Below, piece after piece: positions 23,732 through 35,337 of a DNA stretch of 64,000 nt (position 1 is its first letter; each line of letters begins with the position of its first letter). The stretch comes from Macrobrachium rosenbergii (taxonomy: Eukaryota; Arthropoda; Malacostraca; Decapoda; Palaemonidae): contig NC_089766.1 in assembly GCF_040412425.1 (NCBI RefSeq), positions 17,403,508 to 17,467,507 on the forward strand. The letters are read 5' to 3'. A program made the translations under genes and the position numbers. The notes beneath the pieces are model-generated. The model had not been told where the DNA came from. It made no database searches and worked only from the letters and a program-made list of their open reading frames with translations.

Positions 23732-24008
23732 TCTTTGCTAGACTGGTCGATATCGTTCTCGGCTAGCACTCTGCAGGGCCGGCGTTCGAATCTCCGGCCG
23801 GCCAGTGAAGAATTAGAGGAATTTATTTCTGGTGATAGAAATTCATTTCTCGGTATAATGTGGTTCGGATCCCACAATAAGCTGTAGGTCCCGTTATTAG
23901 GTAACCAATTGGTTCTTAGCCACGTAAAATAAGTCTAATCCTTTGGGCCAGCCCTAGGAGAGGTGTTAATCAGCTCAGTGGTTTGGTTCAACTAAGGTAT
24001 ACTTAACT
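23732..24008 (+). repeat. tRNA-derived SINE-D copy 1
   Basis: A tRNA-like head with an A-box-like segment and a B-box 'ggcgttcgaatctcc' is followed by a core containing 'ccacaataagctgtaggtcc' and 'aaccaattggttcttagcca'. It ends 'aactaaggtatactta'. The second copy is at 24708. Confidence 0.7.
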
Positions 24009-24389
24009 TTTTAAGATCATCATACAATGGATTAACGAGACCATACACTCACAACTGGGTCTCAAAGACTGGTGACAACGGAACAAAGTACAGTTACATA
24101 AATATGTGCAACTGTCTACAGTTACTGTGCTGCAGTAAAGGTCACTGGATAAACAATGCTTTATAAGGCATACCGTTTAGCACATAAACATATGCACCGA
24201 GAGACAGGTAAATATGGACATTCATATCAATTTTAAGACAGGTAAATATGAACACGCGTATCTGTTTTAGTAAAGCACATACCATATACAATCTATAAAT
24301 TACTGTTTATCTGAAACACTCAAATAAACCTAGATACCATCGTCACACAGCATACCAGAATATACAGACAGACCTCCCACATATAACTT

Positions 24390-24694
24390 CTTCTTCGTTT
24401 AATGTGCTTTTTCCCATTTTTTATATGGGGTAAGCACGATGCCTTCTTTTGAAGGACTTTGATTTGGTGTTGGGTTAGACCGTAGCCTCGATCGGCTGCC
24501 CTGCCTGACATCGCTTAGACCCCGGTAGCACATGTGTACATGTATCGTACCAAATCACCAGCTCCCTTTCTCCCAGCAGCGAGGAGAATTGAGCAGTTAG
24601 GTCGACAGTTCGAGATGTGTGAGGTGTCTGTTATGTTTTTAGATGATGTTGGAGTGGCTTTGTTTGTGTGTGTATTAGTCTGTAGCACCCATTT
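24390..24694 (+). repeat. SINE-C copy 2 (long form)
   Basis: Includes the segment deleted in copy 1 ('ttttttatatggggtaagca' to 'ctgcctgacatcgc'), then the shared 'ctttctcccagcagcgagga' and 'gtcgacagttcgaga' blocks. Confidence 0.65.
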
Positions 24695-24707
24695 GCATAT
24701 AACATTT

Positions 24708-24995
24708 ATGTAGTTCCTCGATGGACGAGTCGGTAGAGTTCTCGGCTAGCACTCTGCTAGGCCCGAGTTCGAGTCTCCGGCCGGCCAATGAAGAATTAGA
24801 CGAACTTATTTCTGGTGATAGCAATTCATTTCTCGGTATAATGTTGTTCGGATTCCACAATAAGCTGTAGGTCCCGTTTCTAGGTAACCAATTGGTTCTT
24901 AGCCACGTAAAAATAAGTCTAATCCTTCGGGCCAGCCCTCTCTAGGAGAGCTGTTAATCAGCTCAGTGGTCTGGGTAAACTAAGGTATACTTAAC
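24708..24995 (+). repeat. tRNA-derived SINE-D copy 2
   Basis: Best-preserved copy. The head reads 'gagtcggtagagttctcgg' (A-box-like) and 'cgagttcgagtctcc' (B-box-like). The same core as copy 1 follows, ending 'aactaaggtatacttaac'. These are remnants of the pol III promoter of a tRNA-derived SINE, not a tRNA gene. Confidence 0.75.
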
Positions 24996-25650
24996 TTATA
25001 ACATTTATGTTGACAATTTCAGCTGTCGGTTAAGGGGAATGTTTGGTCCAGCAAGGACTGAACAAAGGCTACAATTTCACTTATCTACTTGACATTTATT
25101 CATCTATTTCCCAGGGATAAAAATAAAGCAGAAAATAAGACTTGAGCAGAACGTTCCGTCTCATATCCATCTGCAAGCATCAATTATCAGTCCAAATGAA
25201 AGGGTACGATACAAAGGTCCCAAGTAATTGTCTTAATGGTAATCACTGGCAAAAAAGGAGCGTCCGGCAATAACCAAAATAACTTTAATTACACCCCTTT
25301 CATCCTTCAATCATCCGTCTCGGTAATTCCTCCACGAATTGAGCTATTGTTTGAACAGAATTAAAATGAGAGAATGAAGTATGATACAAGCACTTGGAAA
25401 GTAATTACATATAACTAATATTTTTCCAGATTAAATTCTTGAATTCGAAGCTTTTAAGCTGATTTCGGCACAGCACAAGATCGGGTAATTTCCGTCATTC
25501 ATTTCAGGATTACTTCTCTTTGTTTAATGCCAAAACAGAACCGTTCCCTACGAGATGTAATCAACTAAGTATCTATTATCAGATATTTGCAATTTGAGAT
25601 TTCTATTTTTTGCACTGCGCAATTAGGAGACATTAAAAGGATTATGTTAA
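24996..25650. other. No gene recognised
   Basis: AT-rich sequence without a recognisable repeat family or exon. Confidence 0.4.
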
Positions 25651-25659
25651 ATTACATCA

Positions 25660-25860
25660 TATACACACATAATACATGTATATGTACAGTACACATACAT
25701 ACATACACACACCCATATATATATAATGTGTGTATACATATATATGTATACATATATACATACATACATAAACATATATATAATGTTTTTGTATGTGTGC
25801 GCGTGTATGATTGGTTGTATATATACATACACCTATACATTTTCACACATACACAGAAAA
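25660..25860 (+). repeat. Mixed (CA)/(TA)/(CATA) simple repeat
   Basis: Impure alternating purine-pyrimidine sequence. The apparent frames of Tyr/Ile/His codons are artefacts. Confidence 0.8.
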
Positions 25861-26178
25861 ATTACAAAAAAATATACACGCATACAAATACATGTAAATT
25901 CATAATATACTGTATATAATATACGATGAACCTCTCAAAAGGAGCCTGGGATTCAGATATGATTGATAAAATCTTCCTCCAACCAGCGTTTAAGATTAAG
26001 AAGAAGCCTCAGCAGGAGTGACGTGGCGGCAGACTTCTGGAACATTCCTTCAACTGTATAAAGAGCACTGTTCTCTTCTCTACCTCTTAGTCCATTACCT
26101 GTCCGTTGAGGAAGACAGCTGTCTTCGAAATATAACGCTGTAAAATCTACTCTTTTGGTGTCTTTATGGGCTACCTTT

Positions 26179-26185
26179 ATTATTA

Positions 26186-26252
<67 letters not shown>
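26179..26252 (+). repeat. (ATT)n microsatellite
   Basis: ATT tract directly after the left outer arm of the inverted repeat. Confidence 0.9.
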
Positions 26253-26254
<2 letters not shown>

Positions 26255-26516
26255 CAAATAAAAACTTCTTTCAGTTTTCTTCTGAAGATGGAAAGAGAAA
26301 CCCACAAGATTGCTGCGTATAACTTGTTTACTTGTACATATTTACATTTTACTTGAATCTGGAGCACTTCCAGGTCCTAACTGTAAGCCTTTTTCAAGAG
26401 ATGTGAAGGTGGTCAGGTGGTTCAAGGCCCAGCAATCTTCTGGAACTTTTTTCTCCCTGTGCTGTCATTTATATGATGAAGTTATACACGGGGAATCTTG
26501 TGGGTTTCTCTTTCCA

Positions 26517-26533
26517 TTATTATTATTATTATT

Positions 26534-26616
<83 letters not shown>
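26517..26616 (+). repeat. (ATT)(CA)(TA) compound microsatellite
   Basis: ATT, CA and TA tracts in succession between the right inner and outer arms. Confidence 0.9.
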
Positions 26617-26619
<3 letters not shown>

Positions 26620-26751
26620 GTAGCCCATCAAGACACCAAAAGGGCAGATTTTACAGCGTTACATTTCAAAAACAACTGTCTTCCTCAACGGACAGGTAAT
26701 GGACTAAAAGGTAGAGAACAGTGCTCTCTATATATATATTTAATATATACA

Positions 26752-26752
26752 C

Positions 26753-26822
<70 letters not shown>

Positions 26823-26826
26823 TATT
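26752..26826 (+). repeat. (TA)n microsatellite
   Basis: AT tract just outside the right outer arm. Confidence 0.9.
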
Positions 26827-27296
26827 GTATACCTGACTGACAAACTGAATGTAACACATACCACAACGGAAAAATACTACACATGATTACGATGAAAAAA
26901 TGACGAAATTCTCCGATTTTAGCTATTAATAGCAATATGATGTATCACCATTTGGCAACACTTCTGTAAAGTTTCATTTCAATATCTCGAATTTTAGTAT
27001 TTTTAATGAATACTTTTGTAAATTATGTCTTTTTCAGTGTCCCTTCATCACTCCATGTCTCACAATAATAAAAAATTTTGCTGTTATTACTGATAGATAA
27101 TATACAATCAAATTACAAATCTAGTAACACGAAGAAAGGTGTCGAAGGAAAGCCAAGAGGGTGAGACTAGTGCAGGTTTCGCTAACATTGAAAGCACGAG
27201 TGTAATTGTTTGCGTTCTCTGCTGTTCCTGGCATTTAATTGCCGGACCTTTAAATTTCCGTTTGAGCTTATTTAGAAGTACCAATCATTATTGAAA

Positions 27297-27464
27297 ATGC
27301 CCAGAACGAAGAGGAAAACAAGACTGGATAGAGAAAAGATAAGAAAATCCTTTGAAACTATGAGAAAAAAGAAAGAACTATGTGATATTTGTCAACTCCA
27401 GAGGAAGCCATGGCCTGCCCGAGTGAGGCCACTCTCCCAGCTCCCCATGTATGTTGCCAACTAG
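27297..27464 (+). pseudogene. Short frame of an unidentified transposon-like ORF
   Basis: An ATG-started frame of 55 codons begins MPRTKRKTRLDREKIRKSF and reaches a CDIC motif before a stop. The downstream sequence to about 28400 has further protein-like pieces in shifting frames (for example IGTTRTAGGG, NTNKTYLDFAAAQAVANYN). The whole looks like a decayed mobile-element ORF with a basic N-terminus and possible zinc ligands. I cannot name the family; a Mutator-like origin is a weak guess. Confidence 0.3.
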
Positions 27465-28399
27465 TACTGAGAAATGTAAAAGTTTTCTTACATCTGACAA
27501 TGAAACATAAACTCACGCAGATGATGTAATAAGAATAAACGTAAATCACTCAACACTGGAAAACTTAGCTTCAAATATAGTGTGTGAAGAGAGTTATGAG
27601 TTTACAAATGTGTGTGACTTTACCTACGGACAAGGGGATGCAGGAGTAAAAATTTATCGTCCTGCGGGTAAAATCCTATTATTATAAATAATACAGAATC
27701 ATTTATAAATAGAACTGTTGTAGAAGATAATTCCTTGCTGGAGAAGGGAGATGAACAATGAATGTGATTAAAACTTAACATTATAATTTGGAAAACACGT
27801 CCCAAATATGGTTGGCATGAGTGCCAGTCAGATGAGAGATGCCAGCCTTCCCTTATTTTACCATAGCTCATCAACTGACGGAAATCCGGGGCACCACTTC
27901 TGCCCCAGATCTAAAACATCTTGGTAAACGTTTTATCAAAGGACAATAATTGCGAAGGCCGAGACAGCAGGGCCCCATTCCAAAAAAGGGCGGGCACTTT
28001 TCATTGGCACCACAAGAACTGCAGGTGGTGGAAGATGTTTACAAGCGTCTTACAAAAGACAAAATAATGGCGGGGTGTTTGAGGGGGCAAAACTCGAAAC
28101 CCACATGAATCTCCGCATAGCCCAGGACAAAAATACAAATAAAACTTATCTCGACTTTGCTGCAGCACAAGCTGTAGCAAATTATAATTGTGGGTATATA
28201 AAAAGCAACCTGAACAAAATATTGAGAGTGCTGTATACTCAGTGTTAGGAAACTTTAATACAAAAACAGGGTCAGAAAATGGGTATGCCCCCCAAAAAAA
28301 ATTCAGAGTAAGAGTGGCTAAGGACAAGTCGGCATTTGGCTCCGGGAAGTTTTGATGGACTTTAAATGCATTTTTCTCCAAATGCAAGTTATTGGTATT

Positions 28400-29505
28400 C
28401 TCGCATTAATAACTTTTTTGTTTATTGGCCGATTTTATTACTTTTTGTTTTGTTTTGTGGATATTGAAAATATCTAAAATTGTAACATAAGAAAAATTAA
28501 GTAACTGTAGATAATTTTTTTTTACATTTTTTTTTACTGAAAATATAGCGAAATATTTTTTATAGCATTTTCTTTTTAAAATATACGATTTCTGTGTGCT
28601 TTTTCTGACATTTTAAATGTTACAATGGTTAAGCTATCTCTTGGCTATAAATTCATTACTAGAACTTTAACACAGGTGATATATTTTAGGCGCCATTAAA
28701 AATTAAATCAAGGGAGTTGAGCGACGTGTTTATATATATTTTTTCTCCGTTTTTGTAGATAGAATCCTCATATCCTTGGGCAGCGTTCCTTCATATATTA
28801 GTTAACATCAGTAAAATTTTCAAAGGGATTACTTTTTTTTTTGCCATTAGCGAAATTTGGTTATATGAGGCCTTCAAGCTGAATCGTGGGCGGGGGGGGG
28901 GAAAGTAAAATTCTTCAAATGCTCTGACTTAAAAAAAAAATAATTTCCATATTGAAACACGAACGAAACAACAACGGTTCATCAATAAAAAAAAAAGAGA
29001 AACTTTTCATACTATAAAATGGGAAGTGGCAGTTACAAGATCGTTGGATTTTTTCCAGGTCAAATACCTGAACAGTTTAGGGAGAGCATAAATGTAATAG
29101 TCATTCTGTCGATATACAATTAAAGAATAAAACCCGTGACAGTGATTCTGAGAGGTATAAGAAATGACTAGCGGGCACCCATCAAATGTCCAAGTCACTA
29201 AAATAAAATCCTGCAAGAAATTCGTTTGAACTTTGATCAATTTTCCAATGACCCATCTGGAGACGGGTACTTGATCCAATGGGGCTGGCAATTTTAGGGC
29301 TGCACAATCAGGCAACTCACACGCCGCATTAACAAAATTTAGATAATATACACAAAGTATATTGTATACATATACATTTTTAGATATCTTTTATATGAAA
29401 CTCCTTTTAAACTTATTTTTAGTTTCCTATTTACTTTTATTACGGCGTCAATAACCTAAGTGTTGTGACATCAGCATAAATCATTTCATCAGTCAGACAC
29501 CTCAC
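28400..29505. other. No gene recognised
   Basis: AT-rich intronic sequence with homopolymer T and A runs and a 10 G run near 28892. Nothing else is recognised. Confidence 0.4.
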
Positions 29506-29708
29506 CTGAGACTGCAGCTGGTTTTTGCCGGGCCTGGCAGGTGGCCCCTTCTTATCCTGCTGCTGCTTTGACTGCTCTCTCGGCGTCTGCTGCTGCTGCT
29601 GCTGCTGCTTCTGCTGCTGACCCTTGGCCACGTGATCCAGCTGCTTCGAGAGCTTGGTGGTGAAGTCTGCCTCGAATCTGCCCTGTTTCCTCTTTCCCGC
29701 GCCTCGCA
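29506..29708 (-). CDS. Exon 3 of predicted host gene (67 codons)
   Basis: The acceptor 'ttattcgtttcag' and donor 'CTCAG|gtgagg' are both strong. The 203 bp opens with two bases of a split codon, giving Met when joined to the previous exon, then runs 67 codons in the only fully open frame. Product: RGAGKRKQGRFEADFTTKLS, then KQLDHVAKG, a Gln-rich tract encoded by CAG repeats (one run of seven Gln), and a basic PARPGKNQLQSQ end. FEADFTTKLSKQLDHVAK may form an amphipathic helix. CAG-repeat length is likely to vary between individuals. No function is assigned. Confidence 0.65.
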
Positions 29709-29774
29709 CTGAAACGAATAAATACGTCAATGGAGAAATGGGTAATAACAGGGAATAAAATTAAGCAATAGCAT

Positions 29775-30099
29775 AATAGAATAGAATAGAATAGAATATA
29801 GAATTTAGGCCAAAGGCTAAGAGCTGGGACCTGGGGTTCTTCAGCGCTAAAATGGAAATTGACAGTATAAGAGTCTGAAAGGTGCATCAGGATGAAAACC
29901 TCTCAGTTGTGCTATGAAACATCTGTTAAGAAAAACTGGGAAGTAGGATGGAAGAAAGAAAAAATTAACGGAGGTACAGTAAAAGGAATGAAAGGGGTTG
30001 CAGCTAGGGGCTGATGGGACGCTGTGAAATACCCATAAATAATGCCTACAATGCACCGCGTAAGGTGCACTGACGGCACTAACCCCCCGTACGGAGGCT
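29775..30099 (+). repeat. SINE-A copy 4
   Basis: Full-length copy preceded by a pentamer run (agaat)n that merges into its 5' end. It lies about 70 bp from exon 3 on the acceptor side. Confidence 0.75.
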
Positions 30100-30945
30100 A
30101 TAGCATAATATAATTAATGGCCACAATGACCTCTTTAGTTTTTTTTATTTCTGCATTATATTTTAAATTTTAGAGATGCTTATCACTATCGTATCCAAAA
30201 GGTGAAAGTTAAGAGGCCACTTTGACTATTGCAAATAAAAGTATCAATACAACAGAAATCCCGAAGTCATTATATATAAAGTTTCAAACCAATTTTCCTT
30301 TACAAACGTTAGGAATATTCATCGTATTGGCTACGAAGTGCATGAGAAAACTTAACAATTAACCACAATATGCATTTTCAGCGTCATAGAAAACATGAAA
30401 GCTGCTTCCGCCTTTTAAGTAGCAAATGGCATTGTTCCACTTCTGGTACAATTTAGTTTAATCTGACAAGAAAAAAATGATTGAGACAAAACAGTCAGTC
30501 AAGTATTTTCTCATAAACTTTCCAAAAGTTGTTAAAAAAAATCGCACAGATGCAGTTCTTACAAACGGCAGCATGTTAAATATTCCTAATGAGAAAGAGC
30601 ACCTTTTAAAGGTAAAAATTTCTACAAAGTGAACAAATTAACGAGTAAATACTAATAGTTAAGAACTGTTACTGTCTTCAGAACCTAGTAACTACTGTAT
30701 TTTAATTTCAACTGGTACCAGACCACTTTATCTCCCTCCCTCAGTTGTCTACATCACATAGTCTCTCTCTCTCTCTCTCTCTCTTCGAAAAACAGGTTAG
30801 CTATCTATATATTTTCCGAAACAATGAATTTTTAGACTTTTTGATGTTGCCTGACCATGAGTGTTTGCCTGTCTCTTGAGACATTACTCTGAACTGTCAA
30901 TGTGTCTGTCTAACTAGCTTTTGAAACATCTGAACCAGCCGCCTG
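30100..30945. other. No gene recognised
   Basis: Intronic AT-rich sequence with one short (CT)n tract at 30763-30783. Confidence 0.4.
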
Positions 30946-31175
30946 TCAGACATTCTCAATATGATTGTGCTCAAGTAATGTCTTCCCATTTAGCAAACGA
31001 CAAATCTCTTCAAATCTCGCAATTTCTTTCTTGCACGAAGGATTAAAAAAAAAAAAAAAAAAAAAAAACATAAACAAAAAACGTATCTCCCTGGGACACA
31101 ACCATTTTGACTTGAATGCGGAGAACAAGGGACACTTGTGGGATTATGGGAATAATCTTGGAATGTCGAGGGAGG

Positions 31176-31180
<5 letters not shown>

Positions 31181-31233
<53 letters not shown>
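31181..31233 (+). repeat. (CT)n microsatellite
   Basis: Pure CT tract. Confidence 0.95.
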
Positions 31234-31235
<2 letters not shown>

Positions 31236-31354
31236 CGACATGAGGGTTTAGGGCCCTAAACAAATTATGAATATTGAAAAAATATTAGTAAAGCAATGAG
31301 CTGCAAAGGGAACAATGCATTCGTAATGAACTTAACTCATGATAAAGACAACAG

Positions 31355-31358
<4 letters not shown>

Positions 31359-31423
<65 letters not shown>
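31359..31423 (+). repeat. (AG)n microsatellite
   Basis: Pure AG tract. The region from here to 31911 shows nothing else recognisable. Confidence 0.95.
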
Positions 31424-31425
<2 letters not shown>

Positions 31426-31909
31426 CGTATCAATGTTAAAAAATTCAATATCCAAAGTTAAAAAGGAAGAATCGATCATACTCTAGGGATATTCCTGGCA
31501 AATTGCAGGGCCATTTCCCACCAATTTCAGGGAAGATTACACTAAAATCCGCCAGGAGTTTGGGGAAAATTCCCCACGAAAAGGGAATTGTAAAGTTCTT
31601 TAAAATACGCAAGCCAACATCTCGCCTGACAACTTTCCCCTGACAAAGCCTGACTGATGAGCTGACCTGATCCGCTTGGACGGATCGAGTTGACCTCGAC
31701 GTTGTCAGATCTAATGCCATAATAGGTCACGGAGGGTCACGGTACAATGGATGCTGAATGAGGAAAAATTTTTATTGTATGTAAAGCTGAATAATTTTAT
31801 TTGTAATCTTTTTTTTTCCTCTCTCCACAATTAATCATTTTTCTCTGTGGAAGCTTGTTTAGCAAGTTACTGGAGTTTTAAGTTGTCCTGTGCAATCTTT
31901 GGTATATCT

Positions 31910-31911
<2 letters not shown>

Positions 31912-31963
<52 letters not shown>
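31912..31963 (+). repeat. (AAT)n microsatellite
   Basis: Pure AAT tract. Confidence 0.95.
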
Positions 31964-31965
<2 letters not shown>

Positions 31966-32130
31966 GGGAACAGTTTTTAAAGTTTAAATTAAAAATATAA
32001 AAAATAATTTGTCCAAAATCCCCCAAAAATCAGAAGTGTGAAGCATTGGAAAATGTTACTAAAAAAAATTACCGCAATCAAAGAGTTTTGCGACAGTTTG
32101 CACTGTGACCAAAATCTTGCGAATGGAACA

Positions 32131-32397
32131 GAATGAAATATAAAATTTGAGCAAAAGGCTCAGCGCTGGGACCTATGAGGTCACTCAGCGCTGAAAGGGA
32201 AACAGAGTAAAAAGGTTTGAAAGGTGTAACAGGAGAAAAAAAAAACTTAAAGCAGTCGCAATAAGAAACAACTGTTAGGAGAGGGTGGAAAGTAAGATGG
32301 AAGAAAGAATGTGAATGGAGGTGCAGTAAAAGGTATGAAAGGGTTGCAGCTAGGGACTGAAGGGACGCTGCAAAGTACCTAAGTAATCCCTACGGGG
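32131..32397 (+). repeat. SINE-A copy 5
   Basis: Diverged copy with 'cagcgctgggacctatgagg' and 'agagggtggaaagtaagatg'. The 3' end is shortened. Confidence 0.7.
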
Positions 32398-33393
32398 AAC
32401 ATCTTGATAATAAAATAGCAAATAAAATACGGCAAAAGTGAATGGCATGACACTAAAATGTCATTAAGTGTCTCTTGCATATTCACGTGCCTAGTGAAAC
32501 TAAGTCAGAGAAATAATGTCAGATGACAAAGAAAAACGAAAATAAAAAATGGCTAATCCGGAGAAACCATTCGGAGATTACAACTTGTTTCATGGTCACA
32601 GCTCTGTGCCTAACAATGTTACCAATTTACGTCCTGAGAAATGTATAACAAAAAATTAATCTTTACTTTTATCTAGATTGCTTTTGTTCAAATTAAAAAA
32701 AAAGGAGATGGAGGTTTATTAAGTAAATATCATATAATATAATTTATTTTCATGATTGTCTATCTGAGCAAATTTCCTTCATATTTATTATTAGAAGAAA
32801 CGAACAGAATGAACCACTGCTGAATAGGGCAGTTGTCATCTTGAACAGAAATATTTTTCATAACAATTCACATCTGCTTAACGTACTTCTAAATTTTTCT
32901 TTTTTTCGCAAACAAATTTTTATATCAATCAGTAACTTTCTAAAAGATGCAACAAAGTTTTTAATTCAAAATTACAAGCGGAAAACCTGTCATTTAACTT
33001 CATTACAAAACATTACCTACAGTGCAACTATTTACCTAGCGCTGTTTTACCAAATGGGAGAAAGACGGGGAGGGGGAGAAGAATTCTATGATTAAATTCC
33101 AAAAATTTAAGCAAGCATAAAGAAGAAACAAAGGAAGACAGGAGGAGAAAGAGGCAATAATATTGTGAGAATCGCCCTCCAAATACCAGCAAATTAGCAA
33201 TCACCAGAGTTGCCGCAGATTTAATAATTATTACGAACAAGGTACTTATCCCTCATTAAGTCGACACTGAAGGATATTTTAATACTTAAATTAATCAATT
33301 ATCTTTATGATCCCCGCTTAAATACCTCAAAGGGGTGGTTGATTAATAAATTAGTCACTGATACGAATTTTCAATTATGCCAGATAATGTTTG
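32398..33393. other. No gene recognised
   Basis: About 1 kb of AT-rich intronic sequence without identifiable features. Confidence 0.4.
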
Positions 33394-33487
33394 CATATTA
33401 GTTACGTACTCTTACTGAGTAGATTTACCGGATTTAATGTCATATTAGTTACGTACTCTTACTGAGTAGATTTACCGGATTTAATGT
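33394..33487 (+). repeat. Exact 47 bp tandem duplication
   Basis: The segment beginning 'catattagttacgtactctt' and ending 'ggatttaatgt' occurs twice in immediate succession without a mismatch. Confidence 0.9.
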
Positions 33488-33586
33488 CATTCTTATTATT
33501 ATTATTATTATTATTGTTATTATTACAATAATATATAAATATTCATATATGTACACACGTGTTTATAAATTGATTTGTACACACAG

Positions 33587-33692
<106 letters not shown>

Positions 33693-33959
33693 ATGTATAT
33701 GTATACATATACATATACGTTTAAAATCAATTTGAATAATCTTTTTGAAAACGATTTCAGAGGATAGGGGCCGGAAGGAATAACGCGAGATGGAATGATG
33801 AAAACGTTAATGAATAATTAAAACATTAAACATGCATTATCAACATCAATTATCAGATTATATGCAAAACTAAGAGCAATAATAATATACATTTACGAAA
33901 ATTAATTTTCAAATCCAGCAGTGAATGAGGCAATTATGCGATGGGATGTAAACTGGCTA

Positions 33960-33960
<1 letters not shown>

Positions 33961-34014
<54 letters not shown>

Positions 34015-34050
34015 TTTAATATTACAGATATTTTCATTACACATAAAACT

Positions 34051-34128
<78 letters not shown>

Positions 34129-34174
34129 ATCAATCCTTCAATATTACAGATATATTTCTCCATACACAAATCGA

Positions 34175-34241
<67 letters not shown>

Positions 34242-34274
34242 AGTCCTTTAATATTACAGATATATTTCTCAATA

Positions 34275-34306
<32 letters not shown>
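33961..34306 (+). repeat. Alternating (AG)n / 40-55 bp spacer array C
   Basis: Three related spacers ('tccttyaatattacagatat' through 'atacacaa') near 34012, 34122 and 34237 alternate with AG tracts. The array ends about 75 bp from exon 2 of the host gene. Confidence 0.85.
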
Positions 34307-34310
<4 letters not shown>

Positions 34311-34382
34311 CAAATACCTCTACACATAAAAAATGACTACAGAAACACCATAAAGGGAACAATTCCCGAGGCAGCTGCTTAC

Positions 34383-34507
34383 TCGTAGGAGCAGTAGCGA
34401 AGGAGTGCTGAGATCTGGCCGTCGTCACATCCTGAAGGCTGGTGGCTCGACGCAAGATGGGAAGTCTTGGACGACGCAGGGGTTCTAAGGTGTCCGGCGT
34501 CACGCAT
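34383..34507 (-). CDS. Exon 2 of predicted host gene (41 codons)
   Basis: The acceptor 'cgccttcattgcag' and donor 'ACGA|gtaagc' bound 125 bp. In the frame that fits both neighbours it reads CVTPDTLEPLRRPRLPILRR, then ATSLQDVTTARSQHSFATAPT, with one extra base at each end. A second frame is also open here, but it would run into a stop in exon 3, whereas this frame continues through all 67 codons there. The Arg-rich RRPRLPILRRATS segment resembles a basophilic kinase site; that is inference. The branch and pyrimidine region upstream is shared with the antisense 5' end of a SINE-A copy. Confidence 0.6.
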
Positions 34508-34539
34508 CTGCAATGAAGGCGGGAGTAAAGTCTCAAGAA

Positions 34540-34847
34540 CAGAACAGAATATAGAATTTATGCCACAGGCCAAGCGCTGGGACCTATGAGGCCATTCAGG
34601 GCTGAAATGGAAATTGAGAAAAAAAGTTTGAAAGGTGTAATAGGAGGAAAACTTCGCAGTTGCCCAATGAATAAATTGTCAGGAGGGGGTGGAAAGTGAG
34701 ATGGAAGAAAGAGAAAATGAAGGGAGGTACAGTAAAAGGAATGAAAGAGGGTGCAGCAAGGGGCCGAAGGGACGCTGCAAAGAACCTTAAATAATGCCTA
34801 CAGTGCGGCGCGGGAAGTGCGCCGACGGCGTTACCTCCCATGGGGGT
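34540..34847 (+). repeat. SINE-A copy 6, next to an exon acceptor
   Basis: Full-length copy preceded by 'agaacagaacagaat'. Its 5' terminus lies about 33 bp from the acceptor of exon 2, antisense to the gene. Confidence 0.75.
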
Positions 34848-34912
34848 GAAGTCTTAAGAACGCTTCATTCATAATTAAAATCGTATCTGTACTCATTTTC
34901 ACCGAGCATCTT

Positions 34913-35330
34913 TTCCTACTGACGGAGTGGCGCCAGAAGGGCAGCTCATCCTTGATCTCGGTAAGTCTTTCAGAGACAAAAGTGCTGTTGTCGACGCCCT
35001 ACTGGTCACTTTTACCAGACACATATGTAATTCTAATAGCCACAATGCTCTCTTAACTTCTCGAATTCTTCGCGCTTTTTTGGATGTGCTTGTAACTACG
35101 AAGCCGTACATCCAGACATCCAGACGCAAGAAATTGAAGACTGTGATGTCGGTCGCGGGACACGAACCCGCGTCTATTCCAGCTCTAATAAATATATCTG
35201 AAAACGACAAGTATATGTATGTATGACCGGTAATAGACTTTTATCCCTCTTGTGGTCAGGTCGGCAACGTGACCTCCTTGTGGTTAAAGGCAAAGTCGCA
35301 TGAGTCAGCAGGCCTAAACTACGCAGTCGA
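34913..35330. repeat. Possible tRNA-related SINE pieces (family E)
   Basis: The minus strand at about 35170-35145 carries a B-box-like 'cgggttcgtgtcccg'. A plus-strand piece near 35252-35290 ('tggtcaggtcggcaacgtga') resembles the head of such an element. They are out of normal order, so this looks rearranged. A related B-box-like segment occurs near 49580. Confidence 0.35.
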
Positions 35331-35337
35331 ACGTCCG

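Larger units (their letters stand above)
26057..26729. mobile_element. Large inverted-repeat structure with nested arms
   Basis: Outer arms at 26057-26178 and 26615-26729 are inverted copies ('gagcactgttct', 'tccattacctgtccgttgag', 'tttacagcgtta'). Inner arms at 26288-26326 and 26477-26519 are also inverted copies ('gaaagagaaacccacaagat'). Microsatellites fill the gaps between outer and inner arms on both sides. The outer arm begins with 'tataaagagcac', like the TATA-bearing repeat of the Penelope-like element at 6.9-8.4 kb. Two head-to-head Penelope pLTR fragments are a reasonable guess. Confidence 0.5.

Noticed and set aside
24720..24785. tRNA gene
   Set aside because: Only A- and B-box-like segments of a tRNA-derived SINE are present; there is no cloverleaf with a closed acceptor stem.
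26104..26132. Palindromic hairpin followed by CGAAA, resembling the hammerhead motifs of Penelope-like elements (similar at about 39540)
   Set aside because: The invariant CUGANGA is not matched, since its bases are needed in the stem, and no third helix with a cleavage site is visible. A covariance-model search would settle it.
33961..34306. Glu-Arg, Ser-Leu, Tyr-Ile and Asn runs as proteins in AG, TA and AAT tracts throughout the window
   Set aside because: They are simple translations of microsatellites without starts, splice sites or conserved context.
34379..34573. Alternative open frame through exon 2 beginning MRDAGHL
   Set aside because: It would leave a phase that runs into a stop in exon 3, whereas the chosen frame fits both neighbouring exons.
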